Shown: piece by piece, positions 14,021-21,840 of the stretch
Layout of the letters: the number at the start of each line of letters is the position of its first letter
Position numbering within the stretch: the stretch's first letter is position 1
Source: a virus
Virus record (IMG/VR): IMGVR_UViG_3300027806_000995
Span: 1-26,123 of that record
DNA: 26,123 bases
Direction: 5' to 3' (one strand)
Notes under the pieces: generated by a model
Told to the model about the DNA's origin: nothing
The model's input: only the letters and a program-made list of their open reading frames with translations
Database searches by the model: none
Position numbers and translations under genes: made by a program

Positions 14021-14944
14021 ATGAACTGGATAAAAATGCGCAGCAATCTCTGGGACGACCCTCGCGTCGCCCGGATTTGCGACCTCACCCACAAACGCGA
14101 AGCCGAAGTCATCGGGGGCCTCTACTGGCTCTGGACGATGGCCGACCAACAGACCGCCGATGGACGCCTCGCTGGCTTTTCCCTCGCCGCCATCGACCGC
14201 AAGACAGGAATCAAAAACTTCGGAGCCGCCCTTGCTAAAGTTGGCTGGATTCTGGAAAGCGAAGAAGGCGTGGAGATTGCACGCTTTGATGAGCACAACG
14301 GAGCCTCCGCCAAACGCCGCGCCTCCGAGGCCAAGCGTATGCAATTCCTTCGCAAACCGAGCGCAATCCGTGCGCAACCGATGCGAACGGAAATCGAACA
14401 CGATGCGCAGCTAGATAAGAATAGAATAGAATATACCCCTATAAGTCCCCAAGGGGACGAGGAATTGGAGTTGGATTGCGAGGAATCTTCCGCACCCGAG
14501 CATCCCGTTCTCACCCGCCTGCGCGATTTGTTCCGCATGAAACCCGGAACTGACTTCGACGCCTCCACCCACCGGGCTTGGCAAAAAAATAAAAAAAGCG
14601 CCGCCGCGCTCCCCGAGTCCGATTGGGCTCTCCTCGCGTGGGCCTACCGCCAGACCGAGGGCGACGCCTACCGCTTCCGTCGCCGCGACCCCGCCACCTT
14701 GCTGAATAACCTCCTTGCCGAAGTCCTCCGCGCCCGAGAATGGGCCAAGGCCGCCGGAGTCAACCCCACCGCCGCCCGGCCCCGGCCCACCGAGCCCGAA
14801 GGCTGGCAGGACATCATCACCTCCACCGATCCCAGCTACAACTGCACGACCTGGTTCGAGCTTCCCGAAAGCCTCCGCGCCTTCGTCCGCGAGCGCGTCG
14901 CGCAAATCGAAGCCGAAAACGCCGCCGCTACCGCCGCCGCCTGA
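14021..14944 (+). CDS. Replication initiator, lambda O/DnaT-like
   Basis: A 307-residue protein. The N-terminal 90 residues (MNWIKMRSNLWDDPRVARI through GRLAGFSLAAIDRKTGIKNF) match the winged-helix pattern of phage replication proteins that bind the origin. A variable linker (about 105-150) covers iterons and an AT-rich stretch. A C-terminal domain (about 165-290) would contact the helicase. The gene directly precedes dnaB, the classic initiator-plus-helicase pair. I prefer ATG 14021, just after the upstream stop, over ATG 13976, which lies inside the previous gene; neither has a good ribosome binding site. The origin-like repeats lie in the linker coding region, as in lambdoid O genes. Confidence 0.8.
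   Translation: MNWIKMRSNLWDDPRVARICDLTHKREAEVIGGLYWLWTMADQQTADGRLAGFSLAAIDRKTGIKNFGAALAKVGWILESEEGVEIARFDEHNGASAKRRASEAKRMQFLRKPSAIRAQPMRTEIEHDAQLDKNRIEYTPISPQGDEELELDCEESSAPEHPVLTRLRDLFRMKPGTDFDASTHRAWQKNKKSAAALPESDWALLAWAYRQTEGDAYRFRRRDPATLLNNLLAEVLRAREWAKAAGVNPTAARPRPTEPEGWQDIITSTDPSYNCTTWFELPESLRAFVRERVAQIEAENAAATAAA
14351..14450 (+). other. Candidate replication origin: 11-bp iterons plus AT-rich stretch
   Basis: Three 11-bp units in tandem, CGCAAACCGAG (14351), CGCAATCCGTG (14362) and CGCAACCGATG (14373), are followed by a degenerate fourth at 14384. An AT-rich stretch with three AGAAT units follows within about 14410-14450. The 11-bp period is not a multiple of three, so the repeat is not explained by repeated amino acids. 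The position in the linker of an O-like initiator next to dnaB matches lambdoid origins. Confidence 0.65.
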
Positions 14945-14946
14945 CC

Positions 14947-16317
14947 ATGACCAACCCACTACCCGAAACCTCCCTCGCCGAAAAAGCCATCCTCGGCGCG
15001 GCGTTGCAGAATGGCACCACTGCCGACAGCGTGCTCGAAGCCATCCAGCCCGAGCAGCTTGTCTTGCCCGCGCACCAGATCATCTTGCGCGTCATCGCCG
15101 AGTTGCGCGAGGCCGCGAAGCCCGTCGATTTCATCATTGTCACCACCGAGTTGGAGAAGCGCGGCCAGCTCGGCGAGTGCGGCGATGCCCACTACATCAC
15201 CGAGCTAGGCGCAGATTTCGCCCAAGTTGCGAACTGGCGTCACTACGCCAGCGAAGTCCTCGATACCTGGAAACGCCGCAAAATGCGCGCCGCCGCCCTC
15301 GCCATGGCCGAGGCCGCGAACGACTACGCCCTCACCACCGACGATGCGCAGGAGCGTTGCGAGCAAGTCCTCTACGGCCTCCGCGACCACACTACCCGCG
15401 AGAACCCCGTCGCCCCCTGCCGCGATGCCGTCGTCTCCGCCGTTGAGCACATCGAGGCCGTTTACCACAACCGGGGCAAAACCATCGGCCTCGCCACCGG
15501 CATCCATGATCTCGACCGCAGCACCGGAGGCTTCATGGGCGGCCAGATGATCGTCGTCGCCGCCCGGCCCGCCTGCGGCAAAAGCGCGCTCGGGATGCAG
15601 TTCGCCCTTCATGCCGTCAAGGAACTCGCTGTGCCCACGCTCGTTTTCTCGGTCGAAATGCCCGGGCGCGAGCTTATGGTCCGCGCCATTTGCTCCGAGG
15701 CCGGTGTCAATCTCCAGCGCCTCCGCGATGGATTTTTCGACCAACGCACCCTCGCCAATGTCGCCCACATCGCCGGAGGATTGGTGAAAAGCCCCCTCTT
15801 CATCGACGAGACCCCCGGCCTCACCGTCGCGCAATTCCGCGCCCGCGCCCGCCGCGCCAAGGCTGCCCACAAGATCGGCCTCATCGTCGTGGACTACCTC
15901 CAATTCATGCACGGCAGCGGCGACGCCGCCCGCCAATCCCGCGCCCTCGAAGTCTCCGAGATCAGCAAAGCCATCAAGACCGTCGCCAAGGAACTCGACA
16001 TCCCCATCGTGGCCCTCGCCCAGCTCAACCGCGACGCCGATGGCGACCACACCAAGCCCAAGCTCTCAAACCTCCGCGAGTCCGGCGGCATCGAGCAAGA
16101 CGCCGACACCGTGCTCCTCATCCACCGCCTCGATAAAAACAAAAAACGCGCAGACGAGGACGCCGAGCCCATGGATCACAACACCCTCCTGATCCTCGCC
16201 AAGCAACGCAACGGGCCTACTCCCGAGATCAAGCTGAACTTCATCGGCGAGCACACCGTCTTCCGAAATGTCACCGAAAAACAATACAGCAACAACATGA
16301 ACCAAAGACAGAAATGA
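14947..16317 (+). CDS. dnaB: Replicative DNA helicase, DnaB family
   Basis: A 456-residue protein of usual DnaB length. The N-terminal domain (about 5-100; SLAEKAILGAALQNG, then VDFIIVTTELEKRG) is the helical DnaG-interaction domain. The RecA-like domain has Walker A in ARPACGKS (206-213) and Walker B LIVVDYLQF with Asp316. Downstream are the ALAQLNRD motif and the arginine-containing LRESGGIEQDADTVLLIHR. It unwinds DNA ahead of the phage or host polymerase. The ATG at 14947 lies two bases after the initiator stop; a longer frame (14740) is a shadow of the initiator gene. The stop overlaps the next ATG by four bases. Confidence 0.96.
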   Translation: MTNPLPETSLAEKAILGAALQNGTTADSVLEAIQPEQLVLPAHQIILRVIAELREAAKPVDFIIVTTELEKRGQLGECGDAHYITELGADFAQVANWRHYASEVLDTWKRRKMRAAALAMAEAANDYALTTDDAQERCEQVLYGLRDHTTRENPVAPCRDAVVSAVEHIEAVYHNRGKTIGLATGIHDLDRSTGGFMGGQMIVVAARPACGKSALGMQFALHAVKELAVPTLVFSVEMPGRELMVRAICSEAGVNLQRLRDGFFDQRTLANVAHIAGGLVKSPLFIDETPGLTVAQFRARARRAKAAHKIGLIVVDYLQFMHGSGDAARQSRALEVSEISKAIKTVAKELDIPIVALAQLNRDADGDHTKPKLSNLRESGGIEQDADTVLLIHRLDKNKKRADEDAEPMDHNTLLILAKQRNGPTPEIKLNFIGEHTVFRNVTEKQYSNNMNQRQK

Positions 16318-16541
16318 AATTAACCACATCGAACCCAGAGAACATGGAGAAACGAAAATGGATTTCAACGGATCTCGCCCTGCCTGATGACGACGCCACC
16401 GTGCTGATCCACATCGCCGATGGCGAAGTGTGGACCGGATTCCTTGATGCCGGAACCTGGCGTTATGTTTCCGGCGATAGCATTGAGGCCGAAGTCCTGC
16501 ATTGGCGTCCTTTTCCAGAACCACCGGAGGTCGCAAAATGA
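16314..16541 (+). CDS. DUF551-like small protein
   Basis: A 75-residue protein with the DUF551 pattern: KWISTDLALPDDDATVLIHI, a dg-W turn (GTWRYVSGD), and the C-terminal LHWRPFPEPP, where an HW.P.P ending is typical. Its function is unknown; it is widespread in phages. The start overlaps the dnaB stop by four bases. A second in-frame ATG (16344, MEKRKWIS) sits closer to the domain and could be the true start. Confidence 0.75.
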   Translation: MKLTTSNPENMEKRKWISTDLALPDDDATVLIHIADGEVWTGFLDAGTWRYVSGDSIEAEVLHWRPFPEPPEVAK

Positions 16542-16765
16542 GTGAGCCCTACCAATGCAACGCCTGTGGCCGCGAGTGGCAGGATCACCCGGGAGTGGAG
16601 CCGACTTGCAAGCTGGCCATGGATTTGGCCGTCACGCTCAAGGAAGTGCTCACCTACACCTCGCCCCCCGAATACTCGCGGGACATCACCGAGCAGGAAA
16701 TTTATTTCGACCTCATCGAGAAGGCCCGCCGGTTGATCGTAAAGTCTCGCCATTTTTCGGAATGA
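16538..16765 (+). CDS. 75-residue protein with CxxC motif
   Basis: Begins MSEPYQCNACGREW, with a single CxxC knuckle (Cys7, Cys10) and a third Cys near residue 21, too few for a clear complete zinc site. The remainder is helical and acidic (ITEQEIYFDLIEKARRLI). It is well supported as a gene: GGAGG lies about eight bases before the ATG, and there are four-base overlaps with genes on both sides. I do not recognise the family. Confidence 0.6.
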   Translation: MSEPYQCNACGREWQDHPGVEPTCKLAMDLAVTLKEVLTYTSPPEYSRDITEQEIYFDLIEKARRLIVKSRHFSE

Positions 16766-16974
16766 CCTGCCCCGCCTGCCAATACCCCCGCAGCTCGGTG
16801 GTCAACACCCGCTCCGGCCAGCGCCGCCGCGAGTGCCGCCAGTGCGGGGTGCGGTGGAACACCCTCGAAATCCTCGGGCCGGGCAGCATCCAACCTCGAA
16901 AACCCATCCCCAAAAAACAAAAACCCGAGCCGGAATCATGGCTCACCCGCATCGAAGAAAAACTCAACTCATGA
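16762..16974 (+). CDS. NrdR-like zinc-ribbon protein without ATP-cone
   Basis: A 70-residue protein. Residues 3-6 (CPAC) and 29-32 (CRQC region in RRRECRQCGVRWNTLEI) form a four-Cys zinc ribbon. The spacing and the SSVVNTRSGQRRREC core closely resemble the N-terminal zinc ribbon of NrdR, the repressor of ribonucleotide reductase genes. The ATP-cone that senses nucleotides in NrdR is absent; a basic Lys/Pro-rich tail follows. It may bind DNA or modulate transcription, for example at host NrdR sites. It overlaps both neighbours by four bases. Confidence 0.7.
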   Translation: MTCPACQYPRSSVVNTRSGQRRRECRQCGVRWNTLEILGPGSIQPRKPIPKKQKPEPESWLTRIEEKLNS

Positions 16975-17138
16975 ACGCCCTCCGCGATTACATCGAAGCC
17001 TTCAAGCTCGACGAAACCTCAGTCCTCAACCTCCTCCAAGATCACGGCATCATCAGCGATGAATGCGTGCTCGCCGAGGAAGTGGGGGATTCCGGCAAGG
17101 CCATCTCCTGGCTGGAACTCAACCGCGAAAAATTGTGA
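16971..17138 (+). CDS. 55-residue helical protein upstream of terL
   Basis: Begins MNALRDYIEAFKLDETSVL and continues LLQDHGIISDECVLAEEV, ending near the terminase start. It looks like a small acidic helical protein. The start is coupled to the zinc-ribbon gene by ATGA, and the stop overlaps the terL GTG by four bases (GTGA). Position before terL would fit a small packaging factor, but there is no HTH and no direct evidence. Confidence 0.55.
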   Translation: MNALRDYIEAFKLDETSVLNLLQDHGIISDECVLAEEVGDSGKAISWLELNREKL

Positions 17139-18841
17139 TTCCGCAAACGCCGCACCCCGTCGTTCCCGAAATCCTCGTCGAAGGCCGCTCGCCGGATGGC
17201 CGCATTGTGCTCGTGCACGAAGGCCGCCGCGTCGCCGCCAGCGAAGAGCAATTCCTCGCCATCCACCGCCAGCGCGAGGAGCAGATCGCCCGAATGGCCG
17301 AAGACCCTTGGCGCTACGGGTGGCTGAATCCCGCCTGGGCCCGCGCCGATGCAGCCTTTGCCAGCCTGCGCGAGCAATTCCCCAAAGGCGTCACCGAGCT
17401 GTTGATCCTCGGCGGCAACCGCTCCGGCAAGTCCCGCTACTTCGCCCGTCGCGCCATGCAGCATCTCGTGAACAAGCCCGGCGCGAAGGTCTGGTGCCTG
17501 CAATCCACCGAAGCCGCCTCCATCCAAAACCAGCAGCCCTATTTGTGGGAATACCTCCCCGCCGAGTGGAAGCCCATGGCCAGCGGAAAACTAAAAAAAG
17601 GCGCGGTCGCCAACATCACTTATTCGCAAAAAGGAGGCTTCACCGAGAACTCCTTCGTGCTGCCGAATGGCTCCCAATGCTGGTTTAAATTTTACTCGAT
17701 GGATGTCACCTCCATCGAAGGCTCCGAGTTGAATTTTGTGTGGGCGGATGAGCTTGTCACCCCGGATTGGATCGAGGCTTTGCGTTTCCGTTTGCTCACC
17801 CGCGATGGCGAACTAGGCGTCGGCTTCACGCCCGTTGAAGGCTACACGCCCACCGTGAAAGAATACCTCGACGGCGCGACCACCATCGAGGAGTGCCCGG
17901 CTCCGCTTCTCCCCCGCTACAAAAACGGAAATCTCGTCGGTCTGGAGTCCGTTCCCCGCATCCAGCAATGCACCCGCGAGAAAGCCCGGGTTGTTTATTT
18001 CCACACCGCCGACAATCCCTTTGGAAACCCCGAGGCCATGGAGACCGAACTGCGAGGCTCCAACCGCGAGCGCATTCTAATGCGCGCCTACGGCGTGCCG
18101 ACCAAGGCAAAGCTCTCGATGTTTCCGAAATTCCGCGATCAAGTGCACATCGTGCCGCATGACAAGATTCCGAAGGATGGCACCTGCTACCACTTTGTGG
18201 ATCCCGGCGAAGGCAAGACCTGGGCGATGCTCTGGGTGCGCTTCACGCCCGATGGCCGGTGCTGGGTTTACCGCGAGTTTCCCGATCAAATTTCCTACAT
18301 CGAAGGCGTCGGCCAAGCCGGGCCATGGGCCGAGCCGGATGGCCGACTCCTCGATGGCCGCCCAGGTCCCGCGCAAAAAGCCTGCGCCGGGTTTACCTTC
18401 GCCGATTACAAGCGCGTCATCGAGCTGGCCGAGAAGGAAGACGCCGCCGAGCCGATTGAACGATGGATGGACAGCCGCTATGGCAACACCCCCAGCATGA
18501 CCGAGGAAGGCGTCAAAACCCTCATCGACCAATGCGACGAGAAAATGGACATGCAATTCCGCGCCACCTCCGGCAAAGCCATTGTCGAAGGCGTCGCCGT
18601 TATCAACGACATGCTCGGCTACGACGACACCCGCGAAGTCGATGCCACGAACTCGCCGAAACTCTACATCAGCGAGCGTTGCCAAAATCTCATCTTCTCG
18701 CTCAAGACCTGGACCGGCGCGGATGGCAAAAAATCCGCGAGCAAAGATTTCATCGACATCCTCCGCTACCTCGCCCTCGCCGATGGCGTCGGCTACCAAG
18801 ACCCCGAAGGGCTACGCGCTCGCGGTGGGGGTTGCTACTAA
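17135..18841 (+). CDS. terL: Terminase large subunit
   Basis: A 568-residue packaging motor and nuclease. Walker A is GGNRSGKS (93-100), and Walker B with the catalytic acid is VWADEL (Asp205, Glu206). The nuclease domain has Asp356 in HFVDPGEGKTW and the acidic C-terminal KDFIDILRYLALADG (Asp538, Asp541). It pumps DNA into the prohead at the portal and cuts the concatemer. I chose GTG 17135, which forms a GTGA overlap with the previous stop; the upstream ATG (17063) would lie inside the preceding gene. A long rightward operon ends here, and a new promoter-like element follows the stop by one base. Confidence 0.93.
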   Translation: MIPQTPHPVVPEILVEGRSPDGRIVLVHEGRRVAASEEQFLAIHRQREEQIARMAEDPWRYGWLNPAWARADAAFASLREQFPKGVTELLILGGNRSGKSRYFARRAMQHLVNKPGAKVWCLQSTEAASIQNQQPYLWEYLPAEWKPMASGKLKKGAVANITYSQKGGFTENSFVLPNGSQCWFKFYSMDVTSIEGSELNFVWADELVTPDWIEALRFRLLTRDGELGVGFTPVEGYTPTVKEYLDGATTIEECPAPLLPRYKNGNLVGLESVPRIQQCTREKARVVYFHTADNPFGNPEAMETELRGSNRERILMRAYGVPTKAKLSMFPKFRDQVHIVPHDKIPKDGTCYHFVDPGEGKTWAMLWVRFTPDGRCWVYREFPDQISYIEGVGQAGPWAEPDGRLLDGRPGPAQKACAGFTFADYKRVIELAEKEDAAEPIERWMDSRYGNTPSMTEEGVKTLIDQCDEKMDMQFRATSGKAIVEGVAVINDMLGYDDTREVDATNSPKLYISERCQNLIFSLKTWTGADGKKSASKDFIDILRYLALADGVGYQDPEGLRARGGGCY

Positions 18842-18842
18842 C

Positions 18843-18863
18843 TTGACACCATCCCCCTATAAT
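18843..18863 (+). promoter_or_regulatory. Promoter-like element TTGACA-9 bp-TATAAT before a small HTH gene
   Basis: TTGACA (18843-18848) and TATAAT (18858-18863) have perfect sigma70 hexamers but only nine bases between them instead of about 17. The ATG of the next gene follows six bases after TATAAT. The same arrangement recurs at 25034-25054. Each could be a leaderless promoter, an unusual phage-specific promoter, or coincidence. Confidence 0.45.
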
Positions 18864-18869
18864 TCAGCC

Positions 18870-19022
18870 ATGCCACTCTTGCTCCGCCGCCGCGATGTTT
18901 TGGACCGGCTTGGAATCACGACCAAGCAACTCGACAAGCTCATCTCCACCGGCCTCATCAAGCCCGTTCGCAAACGCGGCTGCCGATCCTGGTTCCGCGC
19001 CCGCGACCTCGAAACAATATGA
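18870..19022 (+). CDS. Short MerR/excisionase-type HTH protein
   Basis: A 50-residue protein, MPLLLRRRDVLDRLGITTKQ, with a helix-turn-helix (residues 8-30) and a wing LIKPVRKRGCRSWFRARDLE. It fits the short DNA-binding HTH proteins related to excisionases and transcription regulators. It opens a new cistron group after terL, with no ribosome binding site but a promoter-like element directly upstream. The stop overlaps the next ATG by four bases. It could be a late regulator or a recombination directionality factor. Confidence 0.65.
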   Translation: MPLLLRRRDVLDRLGITTKQLDKLISTGLIKPVRKRGCRSWFRARDLETI

Positions 19023-19270
19023 CCAAACGCACCGACAACATCGGCTCCCTCTCCCGCAACAAGCGCAAAGAAAAAGAGACGCACCCCGACTTCAAAGGCT
19101 CCTGCACCATCGCAGGCGTGGCCTACTGGATCAGCGGCTACATCAACGAATCCCGCGACGAAGGCGGCGGCAAATACTTCAAACTCTACTACGAGCCCAA
19201 GAAAACCGAATCCTCCGATTCGCCCGCCCCGGCGGCTTCCGCTGCCGCTTCAGAAATCGAACCATGGTAA
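19019..19270 (+). CDS. Conserved small phage protein, possibly a beta-barrel
   Basis: An 83-residue protein. A basic N-terminus (SRNKRKEKETHPDF) is followed by a beta-rich core GSCTIAGVAYWISGYINES and GGKYFKLYYEPK, and then a low-complexity acidic/Ala tail. The PDFKGS..I.G..YWISG..... GGKYF.L...PK pattern recurs in small phage proteins that may have an OB-like fold. The biochemical role is not known. The start is coupled to the HTH gene. Confidence 0.6.
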   Translation: MTKRTDNIGSLSRNKRKEKETHPDFKGSCTIAGVAYWISGYINESRDEGGGKYFKLYYEPKKTESSDSPAPAASAAASEIEPW

Positions 19271-19506
19271 TGAGCGCCGAGGAACTTGAAGCCGCCTGGT
19301 GCGTGCCCGCCGAGGAACCTTGGTTCCGTGCGCTCATGAAGCGACTCGACGACCACATCGCCGACTCGCAAATTTTCGTGACGATGCCCGCGAGCGCCCA
19401 AAATCACGGCACCCTCGCCAGCGCCGCCGGGCGACTCGACGCGCTCCTCACGCTCCGCGAAGACCTCGCCGCCGCCCGAGCCGAGGCATTCGAGGCCAAG
19501 AAATAA
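19264..19506 (+). CDS. 80-residue helical phage protein
   Basis: Begins MVMSAEELEAAWCVPAEEPW and contains RALMKRLDDHIADSQIF and HGTLASAAGRLDALLTLREDL, typical of small phage proteins of unknown function whose C-terminal helices may oligomerise. The start could be ATG 19264, or ATG 19270, which overlaps the previous TAA by one base. It is the last gene before a 231-bp intergenic region. Confidence 0.55.
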   Translation: MVMSAEELEAAWCVPAEEPWFRALMKRLDDHIADSQIFVTMPASAQNHGTLASAAGRLDALLTLREDLAAARAEAFEAKK

Positions 19507-19510
19507 TTCC

Positions 19511-19590
19511 CCCCTCCGTGCCCTCCGTGTCCTCGGTCTTGAATTTATTTTCTCCCCGTTTCTGCCCGTTTCTCCCCGTTTGCTCCCGTT
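19511..19590 (+). repeat. Period-10 C/T-rich direct repeats
   Basis: Four consecutive 10-mers, TCTCCCCGTT, TCTGCCCGTT, TCTCCCCGTT and TGCTCCCGTT (19551-19590), are preceded by CTCCGTG-containing 10-mers (19511-19540). They have no coding role. A repeat array between terL and the head genes could be a protein-binding or packaging-related site. Confidence 0.7.
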
Positions 19591-19627
19591 TCGCCAGCAC
19601 CCTCTAGGCGGGCCCGATTTCTTGTGG

Positions 19628-19730
19628 CAGTCCCCTCATCAGCGCGAGGGCTGCACCGGCTCGCCGCGCCACCCGTGGAAATGTGCGGGCGGCGCTAAAA
19701 CCCACCGGTCTGGATCAGGACTTGGAGACC
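19628..19730 (+). ncRNA. Structured leader with three predicted hairpins
   Basis: Three stems follow one another: CAG..CCCTC with GAGGG.CTG (19628-19653, one bulge region), GCGCC.CCCG with CGGG.GGCGC (19666-19695, one mismatch) and GGTCT with AGACC (19707-19730). This lies directly upstream of the scaffold gene, whose ribosome binding site GGAG (19724-19727) sits at the base of the last stem. It may be a structured 5' leader or small RNA; it matches no RNA class that I can name. Confidence 0.4.
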
Positions 19731-19737
19731 ACATCCC

Positions 19738-20775
19738 ATGGGACAAGCAGACGAAAGCATTCAACTCGGAGACATCCTTGACGAGCTCGGAATTCAACTT
19801 CCGACCGTCGATGAACCAACAGCCCCGGAATCAACCCCTGAGGAGCCAACAGACGCCGAGCCGACAGAAGAAATTGACACCACCACCGACGACGACACCG
19901 CCGACGAATCCAACGATTCGACCGACGAGCCGGAATCGACCGAAGAAACCGACGACACCGAGGAATCCGAAGAGGAGCCCGAGGAGGACGCGCCCGAGCC
20001 AGCGCCGGAAAAATCCGTGCAAAAACTCTCCAAGCGCGTGGACAAGCTCACCGCCCGCGCCAAAAGCGCCGAGGAGCAAGCCGCCGCACTCGAAAGCGAA
20101 TTGGCCCAAACCAAAGAAGCTCTCGCCAAAGCGCAACCCATCATCGTCCAGGATGCCGCCGACCCGCTCGCCGACATCCAAGATGCCGCCACCCTCGAAG
20201 CCCGCCTCACTGCCGCCAATACCGTTCTCGACAATGTGCCCGACCTACTCGCCAAAGCCGAAATCGAAGGCGGCGAAGTGGAAGTGCCGATGGGCAACGG
20301 AGCCGTGCAGAAGTTCACCAGCGCCCAACTCCGCGACCGATTGAATATGGCGAAAGCCATTGTGCGCGGCGAGTCAAACAAGCGCGCCTACTTCGCCCAA
20401 CGCGAGACCTACATCGCCGAAGCACGGAACAGCTACCCGGAGATTTTCCAAGAGGGCGCTCCCCTGCGGAAAGTCATGCAGGAAAGCCTGCGCGCCCACC
20501 CCGCGCTGGCCAAGCTCCCGAACCTCGAACTCATCATCGGTGACGCCATGCGAGGCCAAGCCCTCCGCTTCCAACAACTCGAAGCGGTTCGCAAAAACTC
20601 CGCAAAACCCGAGGCCAAGGCCAAAACCGCCGCCCCGGCCAAAGTCGCTCCCAAGGTGCCACAACCTTCCGCTGCGCCCCGCGCCAAATCCGCCCCGAAT
20701 GCCTTAGCCGCTTTGAAACAAACTGGCAGCCGTGAGGCCGCCGAATCCTTCGTCGCAGCCCTGCTCGACGACTAA
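19738..20775 (+). CDS. Scaffold-like head protein
   Basis: A 345-residue protein directly before the major capsid gene. Residues 20-95 are extremely acidic and Thr/Ser-rich (repeats of Glu, Asp, Thr and Pro). Residues 93-135 form a coiled coil (KLSKRVDKLTARAKSAEEQA). A folded region spans 170-280, and the C-terminus is Ala/Lys/Pro-rich, ending in an acidic helix AAESFVAALLDD. Acidic, coiled-coil proteins upstream of a capsid gene are typical scaffolding proteins, which guide prohead assembly and then leave. The start ATG 19738 has GGAG ten bases upstream. No protease motif is visible here. Confidence 0.8.
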   Translation: MGQADESIQLGDILDELGIQLPTVDEPTAPESTPEEPTDAEPTEEIDTTTDDDTADESNDSTDEPESTEETDDTEESEEEPEEDAPEPAPEKSVQKLSKRVDKLTARAKSAEEQAAALESELAQTKEALAKAQPIIVQDAADPLADIQDAATLEARLTAANTVLDNVPDLLAKAEIEGGEVEVPMGNGAVQKFTSAQLRDRLNMAKAIVRGESNKRAYFAQRETYIAEARNSYPEIFQEGAPLRKVMQESLRAHPALAKLPNLELIIGDAMRGQALRFQQLEAVRKNSAKPEAKAKTAAPAKVAPKVPQPSAAPRAKSAPNALAALKQTGSREAAESFVAALLDD

Positions 20776-20805
20776 CTCCAAACCTTAAATCCAAAATAAA
20801 ATATT

Positions 20806-21828
20806 ATGGCTACATCCATCCTCACCGTTAAAGGACAACACGAAGACCTGTCCGACGCTATGGTTCTAATCGAACCAGGCGATACCCCGATCTTCTCCAT
20901 GTGCAAAAAGGGCAAAGAGCCCGCCAATGTGCTTTTCCAATGGCCCGTTGACCGCTACGACACCCCGAACACCGATGGCGTTCTCGCCAACGCGGCTGTC
21001 ACAACCTACGCCGACAAGCACGCCAACCGCGAACTGCTCTCGGGCCGTGTCATGAAGGCACGCCGGGCGTTTCAGGTTGATGATTTCGTCGAAAATGTGG
21101 CCGATCTCGCTGGCGTGGGCAAAAAGCAAGCCTTCAACAAAGCCGCTGCGAAAGCCCTCGTTGAGCTGAAAATCGACATCGAGTCTGTCATGGGCTCCGA
21201 CAATGATTCCGTCCCGGCTTCCGGCAACCAATCCTCCGGCGGTGTCGCCAACAAAACCCGTGGCCTCGGCTCATGGATCAGCAACTCGGCTCAGTCTGAC
21301 GCCGCGACTGCCGTTCCTGCTGCTTACCGCACACCAGCCGCTTCGATCAATACGACTGCGCCGGGCAGCCTCACCGAGTCGCAAGTGATCGACCTTATGG
21401 AAAGCATCTTCACGGTGCGCCGCCAGCGTCGCAACTACGACCTCGTTTGCGGCACTGCGTTGAAGAAAGCCTTCTCGGGCTTCATCCGCACCTCCGCAGG
21501 CAGCACAAATGTCATGTCCTCCGTTCGCACCTTCACGCAGTCCCTCGACAGCAAAAAGATCAGCAGCGTGATCGACATATATGAGTCGGATTTCGGCACA
21601 CTGAGCCTTCACCCCAGCGTTTACCTGGGCGGAGACGACGCCGCTGAGAAAGCCGCCCGTGGCTATGTGCTCGATATGGACATGGTGGAAATCCGGTTCA
21701 ACCGCAAACCCAACATGCAAAAGCTCCCTGTCGATGGAGCCGGTCCTCGTGGTTATGTCGATGCCATCTTTGGCGTCGCCTGCGCGAATCCCGAAGTCCT
21801 CGGCAAGTTCGCCTACGCCACACCCTGA
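20806..21828 (+). CDS. Major capsid protein, SU10-like (DUF5309)
   Basis: A 340-residue protein matching the SU10-type capsid pattern: an N-terminal TPIFSMCKKGKEPANVLFQWPVDR, a VMKARRAFQVDDFVENVADL helix, a LKIDIESVMGSDN segment, and a C-terminal domain with a Gly/Ala-rich PDGV-like core ending GYVDAIFGVACANP. It forms the HK97-fold head shell. The upstream sequence is AT-rich (TAAATCC, AATAAAATATT) with no Shine-Dalgarno, yet this must be highly translated, so initiation probably relies on an unstructured A/U-rich leader. A perfect 11-bp hairpin follows the stop. Confidence 0.88.
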   Translation: MATSILTVKGQHEDLSDAMVLIEPGDTPIFSMCKKGKEPANVLFQWPVDRYDTPNTDGVLANAAVTTYADKHANRELLSGRVMKARRAFQVDDFVENVADLAGVGKKQAFNKAAAKALVELKIDIESVMGSDNDSVPASGNQSSGGVANKTRGLGSWISNSAQSDAATAVPAAYRTPAASINTTAPGSLTESQVIDLMESIFTVRRQRRNYDLVCGTALKKAFSGFIRTSAGSTNVMSSVRTFTQSLDSKKISSVIDIYESDFGTLSLHPSVYLGGDDAAEKAARGYVLDMDMVEIRFNRKPNMQKLPVDGAGPRGYVDAIFGVACANPEVLGKFAYATP

Positions 21829-21840
21829 TTTGGGTTAATC

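Noticed and set aside
14740-14946. N-terminal extension of dnaB
   Set aside because: The 69 extra residues are Arg/Pro/His-rich and overlap the initiator in another frame. ATG 14947 gives the usual DnaB start.
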